64,000 bases of DNA from Lachnospiraceae bacterium (GCA_024693135.1 JAILLN010000003.1:1-64000), one strand, 5' to 3'; counted from the stretch's first letter, positions 7,602 to 17,756 are shown. Notes: a model not told the origin generated them from the sequence alone. Made by a program: numbers and translations.

Positions 7602-10600
7602 ATGAAGCATAGATACAGAAGCCTTACCGCTTATTTTCTTATGCTGGCCTTATTGCTGCAGCCCTTGACGGTTCAGGCGGCGGATGTGCCGACTGCCGAA
7701 ACGGAGGCGGCATTTGCATCTGAAATGCCGGGTGAGCCTGCGGAGCCGGTATCGGAACCGGAACAGGCCGCTTTTTCCACAGAGCCGGAGAAAGATGCAT
7801 CAGAGCCGGAGAACGGATCTGTGGCAGAAGTACCTTCGAGTGGGGTAGAAGAAGCCGCAGGAGGGGATACCTATGTTGTAACGGTATCAGGTATGTGTGG
7901 TGTTGATATCATCTGGGAATATTCTGAGCAAGCCAGGACGCTATACATCCATGGTAAAGGAAAAATGAATGATTTTTATCATGATGTTTACCGCCGTCAG
8001 TATAGTGCAACAGATCCACTCGTTCCCTGGAATGATTATAAAGATAATATTGAGCACGTATCGATCTCAGGATCAATAACCTATATTGGAAAATGCGCTT
8101 TTGCTGACTTTACCAAAGTTACGGGGGGGTTTCCCATACCGGCGACCGTAACAGAGATCGGGGATTATGCCTTCCGCAACTCTTCATTTCAGGCGGATGA
8201 GCTGGATCTGTCGAGCGTTAAAAAGATCCAGATCAGTGCTTTTGAGGAGTGTCAGGGGATAAAGGCTGTTAAGATGGGCGCAGGGCTGGAACTGTTTCGC
8301 GAAGCGGCTTTTAAACAGTGCCACAATCTTACAAAGGCAACCATCAATGAGTATTGTCAGCTTAAGAGCTATGGAGAAACAAGGCCGGACGCCGAAGGAG
8401 TATTCAGTGGCTGCGAAAAGCTTCAAAGTGCCGACATACCGGGTACGGTAATCTATATCGGATGTTGTACCTTCGAGGATTGCACCTCTCTGGTTAGCGC
8501 CCCTCTTCCAGATGGACTCAAGATAGTCGGCCATGCTGCTTTTAAGAACTGCTCAAAGTGGCAGTGCACCTCCTTCCCTGAAAACATAGCAAGAGTTGAA
8601 TACGACGCTTTCTTAAATTGTATAGGTCTTAACTGTGATTTGACCTTCAGACAGCCTGAGGAAATGTTTGAAAGTAATAGTACAGCAGATATTCCTATCG
8701 GAGCAAGTGCGTTTAAGGGATGTACGGGTTTAACAGGTCATAAGCTTACCATATATGCCTACGGGATCCGTGCTATGGATCAGGTGGGCGATTATGCTTT
8801 TTCAGGCTGTGGCTTTTCGGAGATCCACCTTCCTACTTCTCTGTGTCTGATCGGAATTGAAACCTTTAAGGATCATCAGGCGACAACAATAGTTATCCCT
8901 CATCTTGTAAACACGATCTGGAAGAATTCATTCCAGAGCAGTACACATACCAAGTTTTATTTCCGGGGAAACCGGCCGCTGAATCATGGAGGCGGATATG
9001 TTTTGGGAACGGATTATCTGGGGGATGCCGACTGTGTAACGGTATACTATCTACCAAATAAAGCCGGCTGGACAGAAAACAGTATGGGATATGAATGCCA
9101 TGAGATCACGGAATCCGAGCTGAAAAGTGTCCTTGTTCCCTCAGAAGAGCAGTATGTTGAGGAAGAGCTGGTCGTATCCGGAAACTGTGGCTGGGACGGG
9201 ACGCAGGAACACATCTATACGAAGACGAGCGATGTACAGTGGGAGCTTCGCGGAAATAAATCCAAGGGCAGGGTGCTTAAGATCACCGGCTCAGGCAATA
9301 TGTTTCCTTATCGCCGTAGAAATGGAAGTGCAGTAACGGATCCCCCGGAATGGTTTCAGTACAATACTTCCATTGTCAAAGTGGAAATATCGGATGAGGT
9401 TACCTCTCTTTGCAATTGGGCTTTTTATAAACTATATGCTGTAACCGGAGAATACCCGATTCCTGCAAAGCTTGAGAGTATGGGATCTTCTGTTTTTGAA
9501 AGATCGGGATTTTATTCAAAGAACCTTGTGCTGCCTGAAACCCTTGTTTCAATAAAAGGAGGGGCGTTTAGCGGCTGTCCGGGTCTTTTGAAGCTGACGG
9601 TACCCAAAAGCGTTAAAAAGATGTCGGGAGGTGATTACTATGTTTCTGACGGTGCTTTTGCCGAGACATCATCTGCGGGAGATGGACTTGAAGAACTGGT
9701 CTTTGAAGATGGGCTTCCGGAAATTGGTGACTATGCGGTTAATGAAGGAAGCAGCGCAAGCAATTCCAGCAGCAGACTGAAAAAGGTAACGATCCCCGGA
9801 TCTGTTAAGAGCATTGGTAAGGAAGCATTCAAAAGCAATAAACTTCTTGAACAGGTCTCTCTGGGAGAAGGTATTGAGAGCATAGGGGAAAAAGCATTTT
9901 ATGAATGCAAAACCCTGAACAGCATCGATCTTCCCGAAGGATTGAAGACGGTTTCAAAGAATGCATTTACCAACTGTGCTCTTTCCGGCAATCTGACACT
10001 GCCGTCCACGTTGACGGATATGCAGGAAAGCGCGTTTTATAAATGTGGAAAGCTTGACAGGCTTGTTGTGCTTTCCGGCATTGAATCCATACCCGCGAGC
10101 GCATTTTACGATTGTCAGGTGAGATCGCTGAGTCTGCCGGAGGGTCTGATCTCCGTGTCCGGCAATGCTTTTTATAACCACAGGTCTTCTTATCTGGTGT
10201 TGCCGTCCACTCTGCGTCATGTCAGTAACGGCGCATTCAGCAGCTACAGTTATGGCAGTCTGAAAAGCGTTTATTTCAAAGGCGATGCACCTGAAGAGCT
10301 GGTAAACGGTACCGCGACAACGGCCTTTGGTACATCGGGTATGAGCAATTCGCCCATCCTTTATTACCTTAAAGGAACACAGGGCTGGGCTGATACGCTT
10401 TGCGGATATACCTGTGTGGCAATTGAAGCGGAAGATTTTCCGGATGAAAGTTCGGATCCTGTCGTGTTTCCGCCCGCCTATGTAAAGCTGGATCAGGATT
10501 CCATCGAGGTGGCAGAATGCAGAGTGCAAACCCTGAAAGCCACTGTATATCCTACTGCTGCCGTAAATCAGAAGGTGATCTGGAGCAGCAAGGATCCAAA

Positions 10601-12992
10601 GATCGCGGAAGTAAATCAGAACGGGAAGGTGACCGGAGTCAGCGAGGGAGAGACCGTCATATTTGCAACTACGGAAAGCGGAGGAAAGACTGCGGAGTGC
10701 AGTGTCAAGGTCACGAAGAATTCATTGGGGAATACCAGGGTTGAAGGCGTGAATCTTTGCCAGGATACTGTTGTTATAAAACCGGATCAGTATTTCAGTC
10801 CTTATTGCATTATTACCCCGAAAAATGCTGTAAATACAAATGTGAAATGGACTAGTACTGATACAAATGTGGCAAATTACTATTCCTCAATAAAAGGCAT
10901 TGCTGTCGGTACGGCTGTATTGACAGTCACTACCGAAGACGGAGATCATACGGATTCCTGCAATGTGACTGTCCGCGAGCCTTCGGAGGGAGAGGTACTG
11001 GTGAATGGCATTACCGCCAAATCCGGAACCTCTTATCCGGAGGTTGAGAAGGGGCAAAGCCTGACAATAACTCCCCCGGATTTTAACCCGGCAAATGCTA
11101 CAAACCAAAAGCTTTACTGGATGAGCTATGATCCCAATATTGCATCGGTGGATCAGGACGGAACCGTTACGGGTTATGAGGCAGGTACGGTTATGATAAG
11201 AGCCTCAACAGAGGATGGGGGGAAATATTGTACATATTCCCTGAAGGTCAAGGATTCAGGTGCACAAATCGTAAGAGTGAACGGGGTTACCGTAAATCCC
11301 TCGGAGATTTCGTTAAAACCCGGGGAGAGCACCACGCTTATTGCTACGGTAATTCCTTCAAATGCTACAGACAGGACTGTCACATGGACGAGCTATCCGT
11401 TATCCGTGGCAACCGTGGATCCAAATGGAAAGGTGACAGCGGTTTCATCAGGAAATGCTACGATAACCGTAAAAACGAATGACGGAAACAAAACAGCGAC
11501 CTGTGTTGTCAGGGTAAAAGGAAGCGATGATCCCGGGCCCGGACCTGCGCCTGAACCTGAACCCACGCCGGCTCCTGAACCCACGCCGACCCCTTCGGCC
11601 GTTCAATATACCCTTACCTTCAAGGTCAGCGATAATGTGTATAAGATATTAAAGGTTAATGCCGGCGAGACAGCGGATGAAATAGAAGATCCCACGGGAG
11701 ACGGGCAGTTCGTCGGGTGGTACCTAAGCGGAAAGCTATGGGACAGGACCCTTCCGGTGTATGAGGATGCAACGATCGTCGCCCAATTTATCAAAGCTTC
11801 CGAAAATGTGGATAAGCCCGGGGAGAGCTCCCTGGATACCCAGCCGGAGATCCGGCCGACAACATCCTCGTTAAAGCTGGTAAAGGGACAGAAGTTTACC
11901 TTAAGCAGCGACGGATGGAAGAGCACGGATTCAGTCGTGGTCGCAGTCAAGGGAAAAAATGTGACGGCTAAGAAGGCAGGAAGCGCCTCCCTTCAAAGCG
12001 AGAGCCAGACCATAAATATAACCGTTGTGGCGCCTTCATTACCAAATGAGGATAAAAAGCTCACACTCATTATTCCTGAAACAAAGAAGCTGCAGCCAAA
12101 AGACGCCGGTGACCTTAACATATTATGGGTAAGCTCGGCACCTGATGTGGCGTCTGTCGCTTCTGACGGGACCGTCATGGCGATGGGCGCAGGGAAGGCA
12201 AAGATCATGGCATATGTAAATGGAGTGAGTCTTGTTTCAAATGTCACCGTAAAAGAAGCGGATGCTTCAAAGCGTAATTTTACCGATGGAGGACTTATAA
12301 AGCTTGTTCCCCTGCAGACCATAAAAATATCCGCAAAAGGCTTCAAACCGAAAAAGGCTGTGTGGACCTCGAGCAGACCGGGCGTATCCGCGGATTCACT
12401 TGAAAAGGGAGTGGTTTTCGAGGATGATATCGTCAGGATAACAAAGGACGGAAAGCTGACCGCCATCGGTGCAGGGCAGACTACCCTGACATCCTCAGGA
12501 GCCGGCAGAGATCTGCGCTTTAATGTGGAGGTTTCCGGAATGTCCACAAGGATCGTCCACATCAACAAGGGCAGCAGCAAAACCCTTAAGATCTATGGCA
12601 CCAAGGGAACGCTTGCATGGATCGCCTCAAAGGACGGTATCGTAAAGATAAATAAAAATAACAAGATCAAGGGCATAGAGACCGGAAAGACCGAGCTTAC
12701 TGCAAAATACAAAAACTTCACCGTAAAGGTGACGGTATATGTAGAGGAGCCGAAGCTTACAAACCCGGAGCTTACCGGAAAATATCCCCAATATTCCCTT
12801 GCCTTAAATCAGGGAGATACGGTTATATTAAAGCCGGAAAAGGTATACCATCCCATGCTCTTCAAGAGCTCGAAAAACAGCACCGTCTTCGTAAATGAGG
12901 CAGGGATCCTGACAGCCAGAGCAAAGGGAAAAGCAAAGCTTACCGCTGTCGTGAACAAAAAGACCGTGACAGTAACGGTAACGGTGAAATAA
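7602..12992 (+). CDS. Giant secreted BspA-type LRR / Ig-like surface protein (copy 2)
   Basis: A 1796-residue paralogue of the protein at 886. ATG 7602 follows GGAGGT, and the signal peptide is nearly the same as in copy 1. Two LRR_5 blocks (about residues 95-510 and 520-940) have diverged strongly from copy 1. Four Big_2-like domains (about 957-1307) are also divergent from each other. A proline/glutamate linker (P-E-P-E-P-T-P) leads to the InlB-like module (about 1333-1400) and a C-terminal region of about 380 residues almost the same as copy 1. The stop is two bases before the response-regulator ATG, so this copy heads the sensory operon. No sorting signal is seen. The conserved signal, leader and C-terminus against variable LRRs suggest shared export and anchoring with different ligands. 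Confidence 0.85.
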   Translation: MKHRYRSLTAYFLMLALLLQPLTVQAADVPTAETEAAFASEMPGEPAEPVSEPEQAAFSTEPEKDASEPENGSVAEVPSSGVEEAAGGDTYVVTVSGMCGVDIIWEYSEQARTLYIHGKGKMNDFYHDVYRRQYSATDPLVPWNDYKDNIEHVSISGSITYIGKCAFADFTKVTGGFPIPATVTEIGDYAFRNSSFQADELDLSSVKKIQISAFEECQGIKAVKMGAGLELFREAAFKQCHNLTKATINEYCQLKSYGETRPDAEGVFSGCEKLQSADIPGTVIYIGCCTFEDCTSLVSAPLPDGLKIVGHAAFKNCSKWQCTSFPENIARVEYDAFLNCIGLNCDLTFRQPEEMFESNSTADIPIGASAFKGCTGLTGHKLTIYAYGIRAMDQVGDYAFSGCGFSEIHLPTSLCLIGIETFKDHQATTIVIPHLVNTIWKNSFQSSTHTKFYFRGNRPLNHGGGYVLGTDYLGDADCVTVYYLPNKAGWTENSMGYECHEITESELKSVLVPSEEQYVEEELVVSGNCGWDGTQEHIYTKTSDVQWELRGNKSKGRVLKITGSGNMFPYRRRNGSAVTDPPEWFQYNTSIVKVEISDEVTSLCNWAFYKLYAVTGEYPIPAKLESMGSSVFERSGFYSKNLVLPETLVSIKGGAFSGCPGLLKLTVPKSVKKMSGGDYYVSDGAFAETSSAGDGLEELVFEDGLPEIGDYAVNEGSSASNSSSRLKKVTIPGSVKSIGKEAFKSNKLLEQVSLGEGIESIGEKAFYECKTLNSIDLPEGLKTVSKNAFTNCALSGNLTLPSTLTDMQESAFYKCGKLDRLVVLSGIESIPASAFYDCQVRSLSLPEGLISVSGNAFYNHRSSYLVLPSTLRHVSNGAFSSYSYGSLKSVYFKGDAPEELVNGTATTAFGTSGMSNSPILYYLKGTQGWADTLCGYTCVAIEAEDFPDESSDPVVFPPAYVKLDQDSIEVAECRVQTLKATVYPTAAVNQKVIWSSKDPKIAEVNQNGKVTGVSEGETVIFATTESGGKTAECSVKVTKNSLGNTRVEGVNLCQDTVVIKPDQYFSPYCIITPKNAVNTNVKWTSTDTNVANYYSSIKGIAVGTAVLTVTTEDGDHTDSCNVTVREPSEGEVLVNGITAKSGTSYPEVEKGQSLTITPPDFNPANATNQKLYWMSYDPNIASVDQDGTVTGYEAGTVMIRASTEDGGKYCTYSLKVKDSGAQIVRVNGVTVNPSEISLKPGESTTLIATVIPSNATDRTVTWTSYPLSVATVDPNGKVTAVSSGNATITVKTNDGNKTATCVVRVKGSDDPGPGPAPEPEPTPAPEPTPTPSAVQYTLTFKVSDNVYKILKVNAGETADEIEDPTGDGQFVGWYLSGKLWDRTLPVYEDATIVAQFIKASENVDKPGESSLDTQPEIRPTTSSLKLVKGQKFTLSSDGWKSTDSVVVAVKGKNVTAKKAGSASLQSESQTINITVVAPSLPNEDKKLTLIIPETKKLQPKDAGDLNILWVSSAPDVASVASDGTVMAMGAGKAKIMAYVNGVSLVSNVTVKEADASKRNFTDGGLIKLVPLQTIKISAKGFKPKKAVWTSSRPGVSADSLEKGVVFEDDIVRITKDGKLTAIGAGQTTLTSSGAGRDLRFNVEVSGMSTRIVHINKGSSKTLKIYGTKGTLAWIASKDGIVKINKNNKIKGIETGKTELTAKYKNFTVKVTVYVEEPKLTNPELTGKYPQYSLALNQGDTVILKPEKVYHPMLFKSSKNSTVFVNEAGILTARAKGKAKLTAVVNKKTVTVTVTVK

Positions 12993-12994
12993 AA

Positions 12995-13717
12995 ATGTAC
13001 AGTGTTTATCTTGTGGATGATGATACTTTAATACTGGATGAGCTGATCGGTATGGTTCCCTGGATGGATAACGGTTTTTTTGTCGCAGGGAGCAGTACCG
13101 ATCCGAAGGCCGCGGTCGGGGAGATCGAAAGGATCCGCCCCGATGCGGTATTTTGTGATCTGAAGATGCCGGGTATGGACGGAAACGAAATGATAAGATA
13201 TCTTAAAGAAAGATCTGTGGATTCCGAATTCGTCATGATCTCCGCTTACGACAGCTTTGAAAACGTCCGGACATTCTTTCAGCAGGAAGGGCTTGATTAT
13301 ATATTAAAGCCCGTGGATAATGATGAGATAGAGATGGTCCTGGAAAAGCTTATGGCAAGGCTTTCCGAAAAAAAGCCTCAGAGCTGTGGCGGGAATATAA
13401 AGGAAAATCCGGCTTTTGAACATCTTGTGGAATATATCCGGGAACATTTTGCTCAAAAGATCACGCTGGATATGCTCTCGAAGAAATTCGGCTTTTCGAA
13501 AAACTACATCTGCGGATTGTTTTCGAAATACTATGACACATCCCTCACCTGCTTTCTTACCGAACTCCGTATGGAGCATGCGAAAAAGCTTCTTTCAGAC
13601 AGAAACAGGCTGATCAAGGAGGTTGCCGCCGATTGTGGCTACAGTGATTATTACAAATTCTTCCGGGCATTCAAAGCCTTCTACGGCAAATCACCCAAGG
13701 AAATGCAGGATTCTTAG
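12995..13717 (+). CDS. Response regulator, receiver plus AraC-type DNA-binding domain (YesN-like)
   Basis: A 240-residue regulator. The receiver domain (1-120) has the acidic pair D8/D9, phosphoacceptor D55 in F-C-D-L-K-M-P-G, S83 and K105 in L-K-P. An AraC/XylS double helix-turn-helix spans about 135-238, with the usual C-terminal signature Y-S-D-Y-Y-K-F-F-R-A-F-K and G-x-S-P-K-E. Its partner is presumably the YesM-like kinase at 16269. It begins two bases after the surface-protein stop, so translation is probably coupled. The paired 21-bp-spaced sites in the leaders of both surface-protein genes are natural candidate targets, giving positive feedback on its own operon; this is inference. 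Confidence 0.88.
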   Translation: MYSVYLVDDDTLILDELIGMVPWMDNGFFVAGSSTDPKAAVGEIERIRPDAVFCDLKMPGMDGNEMIRYLKERSVDSEFVMISAYDSFENVRTFFQQEGLDYILKPVDNDEIEMVLEKLMARLSEKKPQSCGGNIKENPAFEHLVEYIREHFAQKITLDMLSKKFGFSKNYICGLFSKYYDTSLTCFLTELRMEHAKKLLSDRNRLIKEVAADCGYSDYYKFFRAFKAFYGKSPKEMQDS

Positions 13718-15116
13718 TCTTATCCTGCCTGTTTTCCTATGCCTCCTTCTTTCAGGCTGTGCAGAGAATGATAAAAAAACCACGCTCCGTATCGCCATGC
13801 CATATTCCGATCATATCACGGATCTTGAATCCAATTATTACCTGAACTGGCTCGAGGAAAAAACGGGCTATCGTTTAGAGCCTGTGATAATAAGGCAGAA
13901 GGATGCACCGGCTTATCTCGACCGCCTTTTTTCCTCGGACGTGGACACGGATATGGTTTTTTTCGGAGAAGGTTTTACCATCACCGTAAATGATGTGGAC
14001 AGATATGCCTCGGAAGGCCATCTGGTTAAAAGGGAAAATGGGGATTTCTATTATCCAAACTACGGCAACCGTGCCGCATCAGACTGCGGACAGGTTTTCT
14101 GGATCAATGAGGAATGGCTCAGAAGGCTGGAACTGAAGTTACCGGAAACCGTCGGGGAATTAAGGGATGTTTTAGCCGCCTTCAAAAACCTGGATCCCAA
14201 CGGAAACGGCATCCATGACGAGATACCCCTGATCGGAAGCGCGGACATCTTTTATCTTAACCCCGTGGAATTCCTGCTGAATTCATTTATCTATAATGAT
14301 CCCCTTCATAACAGAAAATATATCGATGAAAACGGAAGGGAAACTTCTGCCGTCGGGCAGGAAGCCTTCCGAGAGGGGCTTGCCTTCTGCTCTGATATGG
14401 TAAGGGAAGGTCTCCTGGATGAGAAAAGCTTTTCTACTTCCAAATCCGCGATGTCCGAGCTGGTCAACTCTCCGGCAGACTTAGTTGGAGCCTTTACGAC
14501 CCGCTCCATTTCAGATGTGCTCTATCAGGGTAATCCTGAGATAATGGCTTCTTATATACATATACCCCCTCTTTCCGGCCCAGAGGGCGAAAGAAATGCC
14601 CTGTATACCGAGCCTGTACCGGAGGTGGGGGCGGTCATACTCAAAAAAAGCAGGCACCCCGAGGAAGCAGCGATCCTGCTGGATACCATGCTGACCACCG
14701 AAGCTTCTCTCATCGCCAGATACGGAGAGCAGGGTGTCGACTGGGATTATTCCGAAGGACTGGATGTCAGCATATACGGCACCAAGTCTACCATAGTCAC
14801 AAAAACCTATATCTGGGATACTCCGCAGAACAAGCATTTAAACGGCATAGGAGCCATGATGGTGCCCGACGATGATCTTAAGGGAGTAACGTGGAATGGG
14901 CTGAATTCGGATGCGGAATATATCGATGCCAGGGCAGGAATGAGCTACGAAAGCTTTTTCCCGAAGGAGTCTGCCACGGAAGAATATGATCCGTCTCTTG
15001 CGGAGCTTATGAATCATACCATAACGGATTTTGTTACGGGGAAAAGGGATATCGCAGACGACAGGGAATGGAACGACTTTCAAAAGGCCGTTGAGGAGAT
15101 GAGGGAAAATGAATAG
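13635..15116 (+). CDS. Extracellular solute-binding lipoprotein (sugar/lipo-peptide type)
   Basis: About 493 residues. A lipobox L-L-S-G-C follows a hydrophobic stretch, then a mature domain with the two-lobed solute-binding fold style of carbohydrate ABC systems. The loop D-P-N-G-N-G-I-H-D-E-I-P-L is typical of LipO-like binding proteins and probably holds Ca2+. The start is uncertain: no ATG lies near the signal peptide. GTG 13635, 12 bases after AAGGAGG (13616-13622) inside the regulator gene, is my choice; GTG 13644 and even ATT 13710 are alternatives. The 83-base overlap with the regulator implies coupled translation. No permease or ATPase genes accompany it, so it probably serves sensing by the adjacent kinase rather than uptake. 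Confidence 0.78.
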   Translation: MATVIITNSSGHSKPSTANHPRKCRILSLILPVFLCLLLSGCAENDKKTTLRIAMPYSDHITDLESNYYLNWLEEKTGYRLEPVIIRQKDAPAYLDRLFSSDVDTDMVFFGEGFTITVNDVDRYASEGHLVKRENGDFYYPNYGNRAASDCGQVFWINEEWLRRLELKLPETVGELRDVLAAFKNLDPNGNGIHDEIPLIGSADIFYLNPVEFLLNSFIYNDPLHNRKYIDENGRETSAVGQEAFREGLAFCSDMVREGLLDEKSFSTSKSAMSELVNSPADLVGAFTTRSISDVLYQGNPEIMASYIHIPPLSGPEGERNALYTEPVPEVGAVILKKSRHPEEAAILLDTMLTTEASLIARYGEQGVDWDYSEGLDVSIYGTKSTIVTKTYIWDTPQNKHLNGIGAMMVPDDDLKGVTWNGLNSDAEYIDARAGMSYESFFPKESATEEYDPSLAELMNHTITDFVTGKRDIADDREWNDFQKAVEEMRENE

Positions 15117-16272
15117 CGCCATGAAGATAAAAGGAATCCTGACATTCATTGCACTTTTGCTAATCATATCCGGCTGTACACAGACCGGCGGAAAGGAAGC
15201 TGCCGTTGAGATCAGGGAAAACGACAGGCCCGAGACTCCGGAGGAATTATATGAGTCGGCCTTAAATGAGGATATCCTGATCGTTTATTCCGTATCTACG
15301 CGGATCACAAAGACAAAGGAGGAATTTGAAAAAAACTATCCGGGGCTCTGCGTTGAGATCAGGGATCTTCGGAGCCCAGATCTGGTAAAGGCCATTTCAC
15401 AGGCTCATGAAAACGGAAGAGATATCTGTGATGTGGTGATATGTAATGATAACAGCGGGGATTTCAAAAGGGAGCTGGTGGATACGGGGATCGTCGTACC
15501 TTTCCTTCCGGCCGATATCGCCTCACATATGAAGGGACAGAATGAGGACGGTATCGTGTCATTTCTTTTTGAGGCCGAGATGCTGTTTTACAACAGTGTC
15601 CTCTTTGATGCTCCGCCGGTGAAAAACCTCTGGGAGCTTACCGAAGATGAATACAAGGGAAGGATATATATGCCGAGCCCCCTTCGTTCCTTTTCAACCT
15701 ATGTCTTCTGCGGCTCCCTTTTCCAGCATGAAGAAGAACTGAAAAAAGCATATGCAGACTGCTTTGGAAACGAACCGCCTGTTTCCGGCAGGGAGAGCCT
15801 GGCCGAGTATTTCTGGAGAAAACTGTCGAAAAATGTGGTTTTTACAAACAGCTCCGACGAGGTGGCGGAGAACCTGAAAAACGGGAATGCTTCCTTGGGT
15901 ATAATGATCTCAAGCAAGATGAGGTATTCCGAGCTGGGTTATGCTTTTAAGCCTGTATACTCTCTTGAGCCGTTTTGCGGATGCAGGACCTCTTCGGCTG
16001 TCATGATGTCTTCGAAAAGTAAAAATGCCAATAGCGCAAAGCTCTTTATCCGATTTCTCCTTGGAGAGGCAGACGGTACCGGAGAGGGATATAAGCCCTT
16101 CTGTACGGAAGGTACCTGGTCGGCAAGGGAGGATGTTCCCGACGGAAATGATGTCTGTCTCGAGGACATCGACCTTATGAACCCGGATACTGATTTTCTT
16201 AACAAAAACAAGAACCGGATGGACAGCTTCTGGGCAGCTGTATTCGAAGAAGACAATCATCATCTGCCATGA
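15109..16272 (+). CDS. Second solute-binding lipoprotein (iron/thiamine-type fold)
   Basis: 387 residues starting at ATG 15109, overlapping the previous stop by 8 bases; ATG 15121 is possible. The lipobox I-I-S-G-C is near residue 20-24. The mature part starts D-I-L-I-V-Y-S-V-S-T-R, the pattern of periplasmic iron- or thiamine-binding proteins (AfuA/TbpA-like): first beta strand, then a segment ending V-V-I-C-N-D and a later hinge with K-G-R-I-Y-M-P-S-P. No transporter genes are nearby. Sitting between another binding protein and the kinase, it probably presents a ligand to the kinase sensor domain. The ligand cannot be told from sequence. Confidence 0.78.
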   Translation: MNSAMKIKGILTFIALLLIISGCTQTGGKEAAVEIRENDRPETPEELYESALNEDILIVYSVSTRITKTKEEFEKNYPGLCVEIRDLRSPDLVKAISQAHENGRDICDVVICNDNSGDFKRELVDTGIVVPFLPADIASHMKGQNEDGIVSFLFEAEMLFYNSVLFDAPPVKNLWELTEDEYKGRIYMPSPLRSFSTYVFCGSLFQHEEELKKAYADCFGNEPPVSGRESLAEYFWRKLSKNVVFTNSSDEVAENLKNGNASLGIMISSKMRYSELGYAFKPVYSLEPFCGCRTSSAVMMSSKSKNANSAKLFIRFLLGEADGTGEGYKPFCTEGTWSAREDVPDGNDVCLEDIDLMNPDTDFLNKNKNRMDSFWAAVFEEDNHHLP

Positions 16273-17756
16273 AAAGATATGGGATACGAAAAAATTTCAT
16301 GACCTCGATGATGCTCATGGGCATATGTATCGTCTTGCTTTGGATCGTGTTTTATCTAATCACAAGAAGGGCGATCATCCAAAACATGACCATTCAGGCC
16401 GAAGCAGTCTCCGATTCCATAATCATGAGCGTAGAAAATGAACTTCTGTCCATAGAGGATACCTCCTACGAGCTTGCGGGAAGCGATGATGTGGTCAATC
16501 TGGCATGCTGTATGGATACGGGAGAATTCTATGAAAGGGGATCACAGGCGGCAAAGGGAACCGAAGGCATCATAGGTAATTACTGCCCCGCGGATCATGT
16601 GATCGTATTCCGAAGCGACGGGCTCTTTTACCGGATAAAGGGCAGGATGCCGAATACGACTCTTAAAAGGACCTGGGTTCTCCTGGAAAGATACCCGGAA
16701 AAACCGCTGATACTTAACTCGAACGATACCTCTTATGTTGGCTTTTCAAAAAGAATCGAGGCCGAAGGCCAAACGGCGGGTTATGTGGTTCTTTTCATGG
16801 GAGAAAGCCGGCTTGAAAATCTCCTTTATTCCTTTAAGGATCTCGACTATCTGGGCGCCGTGATCACTGCTGACGACAGGGTAATATGCACAAACAGCGA
16901 TCTTCCGGGTGACAGCACGGATGCGGTCATAAATGAGAGCATTTTCTACAGGGAAAGAGCCATAGGCCTGTCGGGTATCAGTCTCTTGATCTTTTTTAAC
17001 AATATCTTTACCTCCGGGATGGAAAACTACTTCCGGGTCGCCATGCCGGCAGCCATCCTGATCCTTGTGGGTATCATGATCATATTCACGAGATTTGTAC
17101 GGATAAAAGATGTAGAGATCGAAAGGGAGAAAAATCTGATCAGCCTTCTGAAGAAACAGATAAGCGCTCATTTTACGGTGAATACTCTGAATGTGGTCAG
17201 AGCCTTGGTCAATTCGGGACAAAAGGAGGAGGCATCAAGAACCTGTACCCGCCTGTCATCTCTCCTCCGTTACGCAAATGCGGCTGACGAATATATCACA
17301 CTATTGGAGGAATTGTATATTTTAAGGCAGTATGCGGATATCATGCAGACTAGATATCCAGGACGCTTTAAGCTCGAGATCTCCGAAGATGACTCCTTTG
17401 AATCGGTCAATATCCCCCGCATGCTCCTGCAGCCCATTGTCGAAAACTCGATCATCCATGGATATGACGGCTCCTGCCTTACCATTACGGTTTCCGCAGA
17501 GGTTTCCAGGGACGTGGTCATTCTGATCAGGGACAACGGATGCGGGATAGAAAGGATTGCGCTCGAAAAGCTGAGGGATATGCTCAAAAATGCAGATACA
17601 TCCGTAACGGCCGGAGAGGGCATATCCCATGTCGCCCTTCAAAACATCCAGAAAAGGATAGGCATGCTTTTCGGCGAAGGCTATGGGATCACGATAGAGT
17701 CCGAACGAAAGCACGGGACATCGGTAATGCTCAAGCTGCCGCGCCTGTCGGGATGA
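16269..17756 (+). CDS. Sensor histidine kinase, YesM/LytS class
   Basis: 495 residues; its ATG overlaps the preceding stop (ATGA). One membrane helix at about 13-35 and another at about 255-277 frame an extracytoplasmic sensor domain of about 215 residues. The His_kinase box reads L-K-K-Q-I-S-A-H-F-T-V-N-T-L, a divergent form of the usual Q-I-N-P-H-F-L-x-N-T-L that keeps the phosphoacceptor His and the Asn. The ATPase domain has N-box Q-P-I-V-E-N-S-I-I-H-G and G-box D-N-G-C-G-I. There is no HAMP domain that I can recognise. Paired with the regulator at 12995; the last gene of the operon, with no clear terminator in the 45 bases that follow. Confidence 0.88.
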   Translation: MKRYGIRKNFMTSMMLMGICIVLLWIVFYLITRRAIIQNMTIQAEAVSDSIIMSVENELLSIEDTSYELAGSDDVVNLACCMDTGEFYERGSQAAKGTEGIIGNYCPADHVIVFRSDGLFYRIKGRMPNTTLKRTWVLLERYPEKPLILNSNDTSYVGFSKRIEAEGQTAGYVVLFMGESRLENLLYSFKDLDYLGAVITADDRVICTNSDLPGDSTDAVINESIFYRERAIGLSGISLLIFFNNIFTSGMENYFRVAMPAAILILVGIMIIFTRFVRIKDVEIEREKNLISLLKKQISAHFTVNTLNVVRALVNSGQKEEASRTCTRLSSLLRYANAADEYITLLEELYILRQYADIMQTRYPGRFKLEISEDDSFESVNIPRMLLQPIVENSIIHGYDGSCLTITVSAEVSRDVVILIRDNGCGIERIALEKLRDMLKNADTSVTAGEGISHVALQNIQKRIGMLFGEGYGITIESERKHGTSVMLKLPRLSG

